This document shows, piece by piece, positions 15,747 to 24,467 of a stretch of DNA of 64,000 nt. The stretch is from Brevibacillus sp051967035 (GTDB taxonomy: Bacteria > Bacillota > Bacilli > Brevibacillales > Brevibacillaceae), in NCBI RefSeq assembly GCF_051967035.1, contig NZ_JBQCKK010000006.1, forward strand, positions 1-64,000, written 5' to 3'. Below the pieces are notes generated by a model. It saw nothing but the letters and a program-made list of their open reading frames with translations, did no database searches and was not told where the DNA came from. Every line of letters starts with the position of its first letter. Positions within the stretch are counted from its first letter, which is position 1. The position numbers were made by a program, and so were the translations under genes.

Positions 15747-16487
15747 CTAGGTGTACCAGCCGCCGTTCGGACTGATGATCTGGCCTGTCACATAGCTCGC
15801 ATCTGCGGACAGCAAAAAGCGTACGACAGCCGCCACCTCGCGGGGATCGCCCAAGCGGTTCGCCGGGATTTCGTCGGCGATCATCTCCACCTCGTCCGGG
15901 GAAAAGCGCTCCATCATCCCGCCCCGGATCGCTCCGGGGGCAACGGCGTTGACCGTGATGCCGTTTGGCGCCATTTCCTTGGCCAACGCTTTGGTAAACG
16001 TGTTGATTGCGCCTTTGGTCAAGGAGTAGAGTACCTCGCAGGAGCCGCCCGTCAGACCCCAGATCGACGAGACATTGACGATCCGCCCGTAGCGCTCGCG
16101 CAGCATCGCAGGCAAGGCAGCCTGGCAAACCAAAAAGGCGGAGCGAACGTTCAGCGCCACCAGCTCGTCAAACGTCTCGACAGACACGTCGGTAAACAGG
16201 CCGACGTGATCGGCCGAGGCGTTGTTGACAACCAGAAGCGGCGGTGATGGCATCTGGCCGAACATCGCCGCGATTTGCCCCGGATCGCGCAAGTCCGCCT
16301 GCAGCTTGACGCAAGGGACAGCGCGTTCCTGGCACAGCTGCACCAGACGATCCAGCTTGTTCTCCGAGCGGTTGTAATGCAGGTACAGGGGCACCCCTGC
16401 TTCCGCCAGGCAGGCTGCAATCGCCTGCCCGATCTCTCCAGAGGCCCCCGTCACCAATGCCCAAGGGATGTTTTCCGTCATGCTCAT
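15747..16487 (-). CDS. ymfI: elongation factor P 5-aminopentanone reductase
   Basis: At 246 residues this is a short-chain dehydrogenase: cofactor motif TGASGEIG (about residue 14), NNAS (about 87), a catalytic Ser ~145 and the YSLTK active-site pair (about 158). In B. subtilis YmfI reduces the 5-aminopentanone on the modified lysine of EF-P to 5-aminopentanol. The call rests on synteny with ymfF-ymfH, since SDR enzymes are hard to separate by motifs. It begins 3 bases after the ymfH stop, in the same operon. Confidence 0.85.
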   Translation of the reverse strand: MSMTENIPWALVTGASGEIGQAIAACLAEAGVPLYLHYNRSENKLDRLVQLCQERAVPCVKLQADLRDPGQIAAMFGQMPSPPLLVVNNASADHVGLFTDVSVETFDELVALNVRSAFLVCQAALPAMLRERYGRIVNVSSIWGLTGGSCEVLYSLTKGAINTFTKALAKEMAPNGITVNAVAPGAIRGGMMERFSPDEVEMIADEIPANRLGDPREVAAVVRFLLSADASYVTGQIISPNGGWYT

Positions 16488-16490
16488 TCC

Positions 16491-17783
16491 CTACTCCTGC
16501 GGCGAAGCGGACCGCACGATGGACACGGCCATCTGCTCCTCCAGAAAATGCTCGTTCAGGCGCGTCTCCACTTCTTCGCGTGTAATCGACTCCAAGGTGG
16601 GCACCACGGAAAACAGATCGTTACCGTTGAACTTGAAGCTCGTAAATTGATTCGCGATAAACTCCACCGAGTTGAGGGAACGCAGGAAATGGCCGATTTT
16701 TTTCCGCTTGGCCCGCTCGAACTCCTCCTGGCTGATTCCTTTTTGCTTGAGCTGCGCGATTTCTGTCTTGATCGTGGCCACAAGCTTATCCGGGTCAGGC
16801 GTATCTCCGCCGATGATCGTATAGGCGTAGTCCTGTTCGCTGCTGTAGTCAAAATCAAAGCTGTCCGTAATCAGTTCATTCTCGTACAGCCGCTCGTAAA
16901 TGGCTGAGCTGGTGCCAAACGCGATGTCCAATACGAGCTTCGTCGTCAATTCTCTTCGCAGCAACGCTTCTTTCGTCAGCCCGGTTTCCTTTTCCTTGAT
17001 GCCGATCAGACATTTGGGCAGACCGACCGGGAGAATCGCTTCGATCTTGGCCTCCGCCGGAGCGGCAGGCTCCTCGGGAAATACCCGGGTAATTTGCGGC
17101 GCAGGGGGGAATTCCTTCTTTGTCTGGTTCTCGCGGATCAGCTTCATGATCGCCTCCGGTTCAAACGAGCCTACGACCAGAAGCAGCATGTTTGCCGGAT
17201 GGTAAAACGTTTCATAGCATTGGTAGAGGGATTCTTTGGTGATATGCGAGATGCTTTCGATCGTGCCGGCAATTTCAATGTTGATCGGATATTTTTGGTA
17301 CATGGCCTTGAGCAGGTTCATGTAGACCTTCCAGTCCGGATTGTCGTCGTACATGGTGATTTCCTGGCCAATGATTCCCTTTTCCTTTTCCACGCTGGCA
17401 TCCGTGAAGTACGGCTCCTGCACGTAGTCGAGCAGCAGATTCAGGTTGTCGTCCAGCTTGTCTGTGCACGAAAACAGGTACGCGGTACGGTTGAAGCTGG
17501 TAAATGCGTTGCAAGAGGCTCCGTTTTTGCTGAACTCGTGCATGACATCGCGGTCTTTTTTCTCAAACATTTTGTGCTCCAGAAAATGGGCGATCCCGTC
17601 CGGCACGTTGATCTCTTCGCCGCTGCGCGTTTTGAAATGGCTGTCAATCGAGCCGTAGCGCGTGGTAAATACGGCATACGTCTTGCTGAAGCCTTGTTTG
17701 GGCACCAGGAAGACTTGCAGTCCGTTGTCCAGGGTTTCGTGGTAGACGGTTTCGTTTACTTGCTCAAAAACAGTCGTCTGCAT
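16491..17783 (-). CDS. ymfH: M16 metallopeptidase YmfH (EF-P modification locus)
   Basis: This is the catalytic-type member of a paired M16 (insulinase/MPP) family. Of 430 residues, the inverted zinc motif HFLEHKMFE (HxxEH, about residue 66) is intact and the distal Glu region follows about 75 residues later. The C-terminal half is the usual inactive M16 domain. M16 enzymes commonly act as an active/inactive pair, and the adjacent ymfF lacks the motif. Databases label these genes EF-P 5-aminopentanol modification-associated on genetic grounds; the substrate is not known from sequence. Confidence 0.92.
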   Translation of the reverse strand: MQTTVFEQVNETVYHETLDNGLQVFLVPKQGFSKTYAVFTTRYGSIDSHFKTRSGEEINVPDGIAHFLEHKMFEKKDRDVMHEFSKNGASCNAFTSFNRTAYLFSCTDKLDDNLNLLLDYVQEPYFTDASVEKEKGIIGQEITMYDDNPDWKVYMNLLKAMYQKYPINIEIAGTIESISHITKESLYQCYETFYHPANMLLLVVGSFEPEAIMKLIRENQTKKEFPPAPQITRVFPEEPAAPAEAKIEAILPVGLPKCLIGIKEKETGLTKEALLRRELTTKLVLDIAFGTSSAIYERLYENELITDSFDFDYSSEQDYAYTIIGGDTPDPDKLVATIKTEIAQLKQKGISQEEFERAKRKKIGHFLRSLNSVEFIANQFTSFKFNGNDLFSVVPTLESITREEVETRLNEHFLEEQMAVSIVRSASPQE

Positions 17784-17785
17784 GA

Positions 17786-19081
17786 TTACGCCTCTCCCTT
17801 CTTGTCGCGAAGCAAGTAAATCGTGTCGATCGCGACCTTGTTTGCTACCCGTTTGATGTCTTCCAGGCTGGTCTGCCGAATCCCGGCAAGGAGTTCATCC
17901 AGCTTGCGCTTGCGGCCGCTGATCACGCCGTTGTACGTAAAGTCGATCATGCCGCGGGCGCTGTCCAAAAGCTCGCGAAACTGGTTGGACAGCGTAGCTC
18001 GCGTCTGCGTCAGCTCTTCTTCTGAAATGTTGCCGGCCCGCATCTCGTCCAGTTGCTCCTTGATGATCTCTACTGCGCGCTTGTATTTGCCCACGTCGAT
18101 CCCCGACATAATCATCATGATGCCTTTATGGCTCTCCAGACGCGATACGGCGTAGTAAGCGAGGCTTTCTTTTTCCCGGACATTGACAAACAGCTTGGAG
18201 TGCGGGAATCCGCCCAAAATACCGTTGTACAACAGCAAAGCCGGATAGTCGTCATCCTTGTAGGTCACCTGCGTCCGGCAGCCGATATTCAGCTTGGCCT
18301 GATTCACGTCGAGGCGATCAATGACTTCTTTTTCTTCCGCCACGGGCTTGGTCGCGCCACCAAGTTGCAGCTCTCCCGCATCTGTGCGCGCAAGCGGGAT
18401 ATGCGTGCGAATGGCATCGGCCACGGTTTGCGGCTCGACATCCCCGACGACGAACATGTTAATCGGGTTGGCCGTAGTGATTTCCTGGAAATAGCGATAC
18501 AACTCTTCGCCCGTGATCGCCGGCAAGTCTTGTACGCGCCCCTGGACCAGCAGGGAGAACGGCTCTCCCTTGCACATTTCTTCCGTGACGCGCTGATTGG
18601 CGTACTTCATCTTGTCGTCAATCAGGCTCTCGATCCGCTTTCGCAGCGCTTCCTTCTCCTGCGTCACGTACTTCTCGGCAAACGCATTGTTTGGCACATG
18701 CGGCCGCACCAGCATGTCGCCTACAAACTGAATCGCCTGTTCCAAAAGCGCGTCTTCTTTGGACAGGTACTTTTCGTTCGGCACCTCCATATAGATTTGC
18801 AGGATTTGCCGTTCTCCTTTTTTCATCACATCTACATCAAAGATGGCACCGTACAAAAAGTCGAGGTGCGCGCGCAATTGCTTGGTCTCCGGAAACCGGG
18901 CGCTTGCCCGCTTCATGACGTTCGCCAGCAGCGCGGTTTTGGTCACGTGTTCCTCCGACAGAGCCTGCTCAATCATCGTTACGATCGTCGTGGTTTTGAA
19001 TTTGGCGGTCGGAAGAATATGTACGTTCATCCCGTTAATGCGGGAGCTTTGAAACGCGATCTCAAACGCTTGTGCTTTCAT
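17786..19081 (-). CDS. ymfF: M16-family protein YmfF, without zinc motif
   Basis: 431 residues with M16 fold but no HxxEH: at the corresponding place the sequence reads LLANVMKRAS instead of HFLEHMLFK. It is therefore probably the non-catalytic partner of YmfH, as in other two-subunit M16 proteases. The start was put at the ATG of 19081 (GGGAGAAG upstream); the longer frame to 19141 has no Shine-Dalgarno. The stop is 2 bases before ymfH. Its transcription may start in 19142-19240, where a TATAAT (19160-19165) without a good -35 can be seen. Confidence 0.9.
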   Translation of the reverse strand: MKAQAFEIAFQSSRINGMNVHILPTAKFKTTTIVTMIEQALSEEHVTKTALLANVMKRASARFPETKQLRAHLDFLYGAIFDVDVMKKGERQILQIYMEVPNEKYLSKEDALLEQAIQFVGDMLVRPHVPNNAFAEKYVTQEKEALRKRIESLIDDKMKYANQRVTEEMCKGEPFSLLVQGRVQDLPAITGEELYRYFQEITTANPINMFVVGDVEPQTVADAIRTHIPLARTDAGELQLGGATKPVAEEKEVIDRLDVNQAKLNIGCRTQVTYKDDDYPALLLYNGILGGFPHSKLFVNVREKESLAYYAVSRLESHKGIMMIMSGIDVGKYKRAVEIIKEQLDEMRAGNISEEELTQTRATLSNQFRELLDSARGMIDFTYNGVISGRKRKLDELLAGIRQTSLEDIKRVANKVAIDTIYLLRDKKGEA

Positions 19082-19240
19082 GGCAACTTCTCCCTTCTCC
19101 ATCTGCGTATACTTCTCTATTGTAACCAATTGGCAGGCCATCTTTCATCAGAATCTTCCATTATATTTATTTGCCCTGTTTTCCATCGTATGCGCGTGCA
19201 GTCGTCCATAAGACTCCTCGCGTAATCCCTTGCCCCTTGA

Positions 19241-19287
19241 AAAAAGAAAAGAGCAGGCCCCCTTTTTCAGACGCTTGCTCCCTGCTC
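19241..19287 (-). terminator. terminator of the zinc-ribbon gene
   Basis: GAGCAGG and CCTGCTC close a 7-bp stem with a 23-nt loop, followed by TTTTCTTTTTTC. It begins 5 bases after the stop of the small gene at 19292. Confidence 0.8.
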
Positions 19288-19291
19288 CGTA

Positions 19292-19447
19292 CTACAAATC
19301 CATATTATCCCAGTCACTCTTGTCATTCGAAATGACATCCTCTTCCACGAACCGACCGCAATCAGCAGACAGGCAAAGCACCCCCGTCAATTGGTCGTCG
19401 TGAAACGGCAAGCCGTGATTTCCTCCGCAATACGGACAGACCCACAT
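19292..19447 (-). CDS. 51-residue zinc-ribbon-like protein, unknown
   Basis: I do not recognise this small protein. It begins MWVCPYCGGNHG and has two Cys pairs, CPYC (residues 4 and 7) and C-x4-C (25 and 30), that fit a single zinc ribbon. An acidic tail (EEDVISNDKSDWDNMD) follows. AGGGGG lies 8 nt before the ATG. It forms its own unit between the nucleoside-transporter terminator (19549-19580) and its own terminator (19241-19287). The combination of a Shine-Dalgarno, four spaced cysteines and flanking terminators makes it very probably a real gene. Confidence 0.75.
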   Translation of the reverse strand: MWVCPYCGGNHGLPFHDDQLTGVLCLSADCGRFVEEDVISNDKSDWDNMDL

Positions 19448-19548
19448 TGGAAAAGCCCCCTATTTGTCAGGATTCCTCACTGGATAGTCTGCCCCATTTC
19501 GCCCACAAGCTTCCCGCTTTCTTTTGTTCTTTTGCTGCACCTCCAGAC

Positions 19549-19580
19549 AAAAAAAGCGCCCGGAAATCCCGGTAGAACGC
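19549..19580 (-). terminator. nucleoside-transporter operon terminator
   Basis: GCG...CCGG / CCGG...CGC forms an interrupted stem followed by TTTTTTTG, about 120 nt downstream of the nupQ stop. The stem is imperfect but the T-tract is clean. Confidence 0.65.
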
Positions 19581-19701
19581 AAACGGCTGTGCGTACGCAG
19601 TCGACCGTTCATGTCTTTCCCTCCCCCGGGCGATCTCCGCAAAAACAGGATCGCGCAGGAAAGGAAACGGGTTCCAGACGCAAAACGATATCCATTTGTC
19701 C

Positions 19702-20661
19702 TTATCGAGAGCCGGTATCGTACGGTTTGCCCAGTGCGGCAGGAGCGTTGGAGCGACCCACCAGACCAGCCATGACCAAAATGGTCAGTACGTACGGCAG
19801 CATGAAGATAAACTCGGTCGGAATGAACTTGGTCAGTCCGAAAATCTGTACCAACGACTTGATGGCTTGGGCCACCCCGAAGAACAAGGCCGCTCCCATT
19901 GCTCCAGCCGGATGCCATTTTCCGAAAATCAGCGCGGCAATCGCAATAAAGCCTTGGCCGGATACCGTGTTATGGGAAAAGTTGCTCGTCGTCGTCAGCG
20001 AGATGGTCGCTCCGCCCAAAGCAGCCAGCGCACCGCTAATCATGACAGCGGTATAGCGCATTTTTTTGACGTTGATCCCGACGGTGTCCGCAGCGCGTGG
20101 ATGCTCACCGACGGCGCGCAGACGCAATCCGAACGGAGTCTTGAAGATCAAATACCAGGTCAAAGCGACAGCGATGAAGGCCAAATAGCTGGTAGGATAC
20201 GCTTCAAAAAGCGCATGGCCCAGATACGGAATGTCATGCAAGAGCGGGATTTCCCACTTGCCAAAGACGCTGGTCAAGGTCGTTGTCTGACCAGCCCCGT
20301 TAAAGATGATTTTGGTCAGGTACACAGACAGCCCTGCTGCCAAAAAGTTCAAGGCCACGCCGCTGACGGTCTGATCCGCTTTGAAGGTAACGGAAGCGAC
20401 AGCATGCGGCAGGGCAAAAATCGAACCGGCGATTCCCGCGAGAATAAAGCCGATCCACGGAGCAAGCGCTCCCATCGAATCCTGAAACGCATAGGTAATG
20501 ACGGCACCCGTGAAGGCACCGATAATCATCATGCCTTCCAGCGCGATATTCACGACACCAGAGCGCTCCGAGTAGAGTCCGCCCAATGCGGCAAAAATCA
20601 AGGCAGTGGAAAACACGATGGTATCATGAACGAGGTTGCTAAGAATGACTCCCCAATCCAT
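19702..20661 (-). CDS. nupQ: nucleoside ABC transporter permease (NupQ type)
   Basis: The second permease of a BMP-dependent importer, with 319 residues and about eight membrane segments. The stretch YSERSGVVNIALEGMM near residue 30 is the BPD_transp_2 signature of the RbsC-like permeases in this family. B. subtilis NupNOPQ (YufNOPQ) imports guanosine, and the four genes here have the same order. Its ATG overlaps the nupP stop by one base (TGATG). It is the last gene of the operon, followed by a 250-bp gap with a terminator. Confidence 0.9.
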   Translation of the reverse strand: MDWGVILSNLVHDTIVFSTALIFAALGGLYSERSGVVNIALEGMMIIGAFTGAVITYAFQDSMGALAPWIGFILAGIAGSIFALPHAVASVTFKADQTVSGVALNFLAAGLSVYLTKIIFNGAGQTTTLTSVFGKWEIPLLHDIPYLGHALFEAYPTSYLAFIAVALTWYLIFKTPFGLRLRAVGEHPRAADTVGINVKKMRYTAVMISGALAALGGATISLTTTSNFSHNTVSGQGFIAIAALIFGKWHPAGAMGAALFFGVAQAIKSLVQIFGLTKFIPTEFIFMLPYVLTILVMAGLVGRSNAPAALGKPYDTGSR

Positions 20662-21734
20662 CAGTTTCCACCTTCCTTTTTCTTCTTCAAGATTGGTTTG
20701 ACAAAAATTTTCACGATGCCGTGCGCCGCCACAAAAAAGATGACAGAAGCGATGACGACACGGATCAGCTCAACAGGCACGCCAGCGCCAAACTTCATGC
20801 CGGCTGCACCAAAGGTGAGAATCCCGAACAAAATGGCGGCAAGTACGACGCCAAGCGGCGTATTTCCGCCGATCAGCGCGACGGCAATCCCGTCGAAGCC
20901 ATAGCCTGGCTGCGCCGTCATGATCGCCTGGTAATGGAACACGCCCAAAATTTCGCAAGCGCCACCAATACCCGCGAACAGACCCCCGATGAACATCGCT
21001 TTGACGACATTTCGGTTTACGTTCATCCCGGCATATTCGGAAGCATGCGGATTGAGACCTACGGCACGCAGCTCGTAGCCCGACTTGGTTTTCCAAAGAA
21101 TGACATAGAAAAAGATAGCGGCAAGCACAGCAAGCAAGGTTCCCCAGTGCAAGCGGGCACTGTCAAACAGTTGCGAAAGCCAGCTGATCGTAATCATCGA
21201 AGATTCCTTAATCATTTCCGAACGCTGTTGTCCGGCCGGGATGAAAAAGGCATTCATGACCCAGTTTGCCAGGTACAGCGCAACCCAGTTCAGCATGATG
21301 CTGGTGATAACCTCGTTCACGCCGCGAGCCGCTTTCAAATAACCGGCAATCGAGCCCCACAGGCCGCCTGCTACCGCGCCCGCAATGACAGCGAGAGGCG
21401 CGTGAATGTAAGCAGGAAGGTCAAAGGAAACCCCCACGGTCGTAGCAGCAACCATCCCGACAATAAACTGGCCCTCTGCCCCGATGTTAAACAGTCCTGT
21501 CCGAAAGGCAAAGGCCACGGAAAGACCCGTAAAGATCAGCGGCGTAATCTGCCGGATCGTTTCCCCGAAGTTGTAGGCGCTTCCGAATACCTTTTCAATC
21601 AGCGCCGTGTAAGCCTGAATCGGGTTGAAGCCGCCTGCCAGCATGGCGATCGCTCCGGTCAACAGACCGAGGATAATCGCGACGACAGGAACGAGGAACG
21701 ATTCTTTTGTAAAGACAGCGATCACTTTATTCAT
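20661..21734 (-). CDS. nupP: nucleoside ABC transporter permease (NupP type)
   Basis: This 357-residue membrane permease is of the BPD_transp_2 type. It has an N-terminal extended helix pair and the FRTGLFNIGAEGQF signature (about residue 78), which is diagnostic for the larger permease of purine-nucleoside BMP transporters. It overlaps the end of the ATPase gene by 8 bases, and nupQ by one. The pair forms the transmembrane channel through which the ATPase drives substrate taken from the lipoprotein. Confidence 0.92.
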   Translation of the reverse strand: MNKVIAVFTKESFLVPVVAIILGLLTGAIAMLAGGFNPIQAYTALIEKVFGSAYNFGETIRQITPLIFTGLSVAFAFRTGLFNIGAEGQFIVGMVAATTVGVSFDLPAYIHAPLAVIAGAVAGGLWGSIAGYLKAARGVNEVITSIMLNWVALYLANWVMNAFFIPAGQQRSEMIKESSMITISWLSQLFDSARLHWGTLLAVLAAIFFYVILWKTKSGYELRAVGLNPHASEYAGMNVNRNVVKAMFIGGLFAGIGGACEILGVFHYQAIMTAQPGYGFDGIAVALIGGNTPLGVVLAAILFGILTFGAAGMKFGAGVPVELIRVVIASVIFFVAAHGIVKIFVKPILKKKKEGGN

Positions 21735-23268
21735 CGTTTCCTCCTCCAGGCATTCGTTTTCCGCCGGACATCATCAAGCCCAGCTCTTGCTCGCTCGTCG
21801 ATTTGGCATCGACGATTCCTACGATGCTGCCCTCATAAATGACGGCGATCCGGTCAGACAGGTTGATGACCTCATCCAACTCCAGCGAAAGCAGCAAAAC
21901 CGCCTTCCCTTTGTCGCGCTGTTCGACCAGACGGCGATGAATAAACTCGATCGCCCCTACGTCCAGGCCGCGTGTCGGCTGTGCGGCAATCAACAGATCC
22001 GGATTCTTGTCCACTTCACGGGCAATAATCGCCTTTTGCTGATTTCCTCCGGAGAGAGCGCGCGCTGGCGTATAGATAGAAGGCGTACGCACGTCAAACT
22101 CCTCAATCAGCTTGGCCGCATGCTTGTCAATCGCGCCATAATCGAGAAAGCCGTTTTTGTTAAACGTCGGGTGGAAATACGTTTCCAACACCATATTCTC
22201 GCTCATGGTAAAATCCAGAACCAATCCGCGCTTGTGACGGTCCTCCGGAATGTGCGACAAGCCCGCTTCCGAGATATCCCGTGGAGACTGGTTGGTAATG
22301 TCTTTGCCATTGAGAAGGACACGGCCGCTGGTTGCTTTTCGCAACCCGGTCAAGACTTCAATCAGTTCGCTTTGCCCGTTGCCATCGACGCCTGCAATCC
22401 CCAAAATTTCGCCCGCGCGCACTTCCAGGCTGAGGTTGTTCAGCGCGTTGACACCGCGGTTGCCCATTGCGGTGAGGTTTTCAATGGCGAGGATCGTTTC
22501 CTTCACCTTCGCCTCGGTTTTATCCACGCGGAAATTGACTTCGCGTCCGACCATTTTGGCTGCCAGCTCGTCCGGATTCGTGTCTTTTACCAGCACGGAG
22601 TCAATCACTTTCCCGCGACGAATAATGGTGCAAGCATCGCAAACCGCCATGATTTCCTTGAGTTTGTGCGTAATCAGGATGATGGTCTTGCCCTCTTTGA
22701 CCAAGTTATGCATGATTTCAATAAGTTCATGAATTTCCTGAGGGGTCAGAACAGCCGTCGGCTCGTCAAAAATCAAGATGTCCGCTCCGCGGTAAAGCGT
22801 TTTCAAGATCTCTACGCGCTGTTGCATGCCTACGGAGATATCCTGAATCTTGGCTCGCGGATCTACCTTTAGTCCATATTGGTTTGACAGCTTTTCCACC
22901 GCTTTTTCGGCGCTTTGGATATCTATTTGCAACCCGTTTTTCGGTTCATTTCCCAATACAATGTTCTCTGTTACCGTAAACGTCTCCACAAGCATAAAAT
23001 GCTGGTGCACCATCCCGATGCCAAGCTCGTTGGCAACGTTGGGGCTGGTAATCTTCACTGGCTTTTCGTTGATGAGGATTTCGCCTTCGTCAGGCTGATA
23101 CAGGCCAAACAAAATATTCATTAACGTGGACTTGCCTGCGCCGTTTTCTCCGAGAAGCGCATGAATTTCGCCTTTCTTGACAGAAAGCGTAATGTTGTCG
23201 TTTGCCACAATACCGGGGAACCGCTTGGTAATCCCGCGCATCTCCACTACTTTTTTTACCGAACTCAA
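21727..23268 (-). CDS. nupO: nucleoside ABC transporter ATPase (NupO type)
   Basis: This 513-residue ATPase has two fused ABC modules, as usual for sugar/nucleoside importers of the CUT2/BMP type. The first has Walker A GENGAGKS (about residue 38) and a divergent signature ISVGMQQR. The second has a degenerate Walker A GVDGNGQS (about 295) and a standard LSGGNQQK signature (about 410). This asymmetry is normal for the family. Downstream genes overlap it. A 91-bp gap with a strong hairpin separates it from the binding-protein gene. Confidence 0.94.
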   Translation of the reverse strand: MSSVKKVVEMRGITKRFPGIVANDNITLSVKKGEIHALLGENGAGKSTLMNILFGLYQPDEGEILINEKPVKITSPNVANELGIGMVHQHFMLVETFTVTENIVLGNEPKNGLQIDIQSAEKAVEKLSNQYGLKVDPRAKIQDISVGMQQRVEILKTLYRGADILIFDEPTAVLTPQEIHELIEIMHNLVKEGKTIILITHKLKEIMAVCDACTIIRRGKVIDSVLVKDTNPDELAAKMVGREVNFRVDKTEAKVKETILAIENLTAMGNRGVNALNNLSLEVRAGEILGIAGVDGNGQSELIEVLTGLRKATSGRVLLNGKDITNQSPRDISEAGLSHIPEDRHKRGLVLDFTMSENMVLETYFHPTFNKNGFLDYGAIDKHAAKLIEEFDVRTPSIYTPARALSGGNQQKAIIAREVDKNPDLLIAAQPTRGLDVGAIEFIHRRLVEQRDKGKAVLLLSLELDEVINLSDRIAVIYEGSIVGIVDAKSTSEQELGLMMSGGKRMPGGGNDE

Positions 23269-23309
23269 CCTTGCTCACCCCATTTTTTGGGTTTAGTGTG
23301 AAGGGAAAG

Positions 23310-23340
23310 AACAAGGCCAGTTCCTAGAACCAGCCTTGTC
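23310..23340 (-). terminator. hairpin between binding protein and ATPase genes
   Basis: ACAAGGCTGGTTC and GAACTGGCCTTGT pair as a long stem with a TAG loop; the sequence after it (TTCTTTCCC) is only weakly T-rich. It lies right after the binding-protein gene and probably protects or partly terminates the transcript. Confidence 0.7.
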
Positions 23341-23359
23341 CATTTGCCGCTTCATCGTC

Positions 23360-24409
23360 TTACTTGTCTGGCACTGTGATTTCGCCTTTCACGATTTTCT
23401 GCTTGTATTCTTCAACCAGCTTCAGTACGTCTTCTGGAACATTCTTCGTGGAGGTGGAAGCCAAACCTACACCGTCTTCCGCAAGGCCGAGCCATTTGAT
23501 TTTGCCGCCCTCGAATTTTCCTTCGGCTACATCTTTGGATACACGGTATACAGCTTCATCCACGCGTTTTACCATGGAAGTGAGAGTAATCTCATCGCCG
23601 AACGTCAGGGATTGGTCTTTGTCCACGCCGATTACCCAAACGTCCTGGCCTTTTGCTTTGCGGTCTTTTGCTTCGTTAAATACGCCGTCACCTGTACCGC
23701 CGGAAGCGTGGAAGATGATATCAGCGCCTTGGTCGTACATTTGGGAAGCTGTCGATTTGCCAAGGTCAGGCTTGTCGAATGCGCCTGTGTACACTTTAAT
23801 GACTTTTACGCTAGGATCAACCGCTTTTACCCCTGCTTCGAAGCCGACTTCAAAGCGTTTGATCACCGGGATTTCAACGCCACCCACGAAACCGACTGTT
23901 TTCGTTTTGGACATCTTCGCTGCCACTATCCCAGCGAGGTAGGAACCTTCGTGCTCCTTGAAGAGAACGGATTCAACGTTTGGCGCGTCAACTTCCGCGT
24001 CGATGATCGCAAGCTTTGCATCTTTGTTTTCGTCTGCTACTTTTTTCAGGTGGTCGCCCATCAGGAAGCCGATACCCCAAGTCAGATCCCATTTGTCTTT
24101 TACAAATTGAGTCAGGTTAGGTACATACTCAGCGTCACTGGTGGATTGCAGATAGTTAACGCTGTCTTTTGGCAGGTTCATATCGGCTTGGAAACGTTGC
24201 AGACCTTCCCAGGCACTTTGGTTGAAGGAGTTGTCGTTTACACCGCCAACGTCCGTCACCATACCAATTCTGATCGCCGTTTTGGCACCGCCTTCAGCGC
24301 CGCTGTTGCTTCCGCCATTCTGTGGTTGCGCTTCCTTGCTTCCGCAACCGGCCAGAACAAGCGACAAGCTGAGTGTTGCCACAGAAAGCACGGATAGAAC
24401 TTTCTTCAT
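23360..24409 (-). CDS. nupN: BMP-family nucleoside-binding lipoprotein (NupN type)
   Basis: This 349-residue extracellular solute-binding lipoprotein delivers nucleosides to NupOPQ. The signal peptide ends in a lipobox LVLAGC (Cys about residue 21), and a Gly/Ser-rich linker follows. The body has the PnrA/BMP signature, including GMVTDVGGVNDNSFNQ (about 49), as in basic membrane protein A and Med. GGGGG precedes the ATG. First of the transporter genes, 58 bp after the GntR regulator gene, with which it may be cotranscribed. Confidence 0.94.
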   Translation of the reverse strand: MKKVLSVLSVATLSLSLVLAGCGSKEAQPQNGGSNSGAEGGAKTAIRIGMVTDVGGVNDNSFNQSAWEGLQRFQADMNLPKDSVNYLQSTSDAEYVPNLTQFVKDKWDLTWGIGFLMGDHLKKVADENKDAKLAIIDAEVDAPNVESVLFKEHEGSYLAGIVAAKMSKTKTVGFVGGVEIPVIKRFEVGFEAGVKAVDPSVKVIKVYTGAFDKPDLGKSTASQMYDQGADIIFHASGGTGDGVFNEAKDRKAKGQDVWVIGVDKDQSLTFGDEITLTSMVKRVDEAVYRVSKDVAEGKFEGGKIKWLGLAEDGVGLASTSTKNVPEDVLKLVEEYKQKIVKGEITVPDK

Positions 24410-24467
24410 CTGAGATTACCCCCTGTTTTTAGTTGATGAAAATTGTTGCGCGAGGTTTCCCCCACGA

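Noticed and set aside
19460..19611. 50-codon minus-strand frame with GGGAGGG before an ATG, between nupQ and the zinc-ribbon gene
   Set aside because: It reads through the nup terminator hairpin and its product (basic, Arg/Lys-rich) looks accidental; I could not support it.
24410..24467. Purine riboswitch for the nucleoside transporter
   Set aside because: The gap is 58 bases, too short for the aptamer and expression platform.
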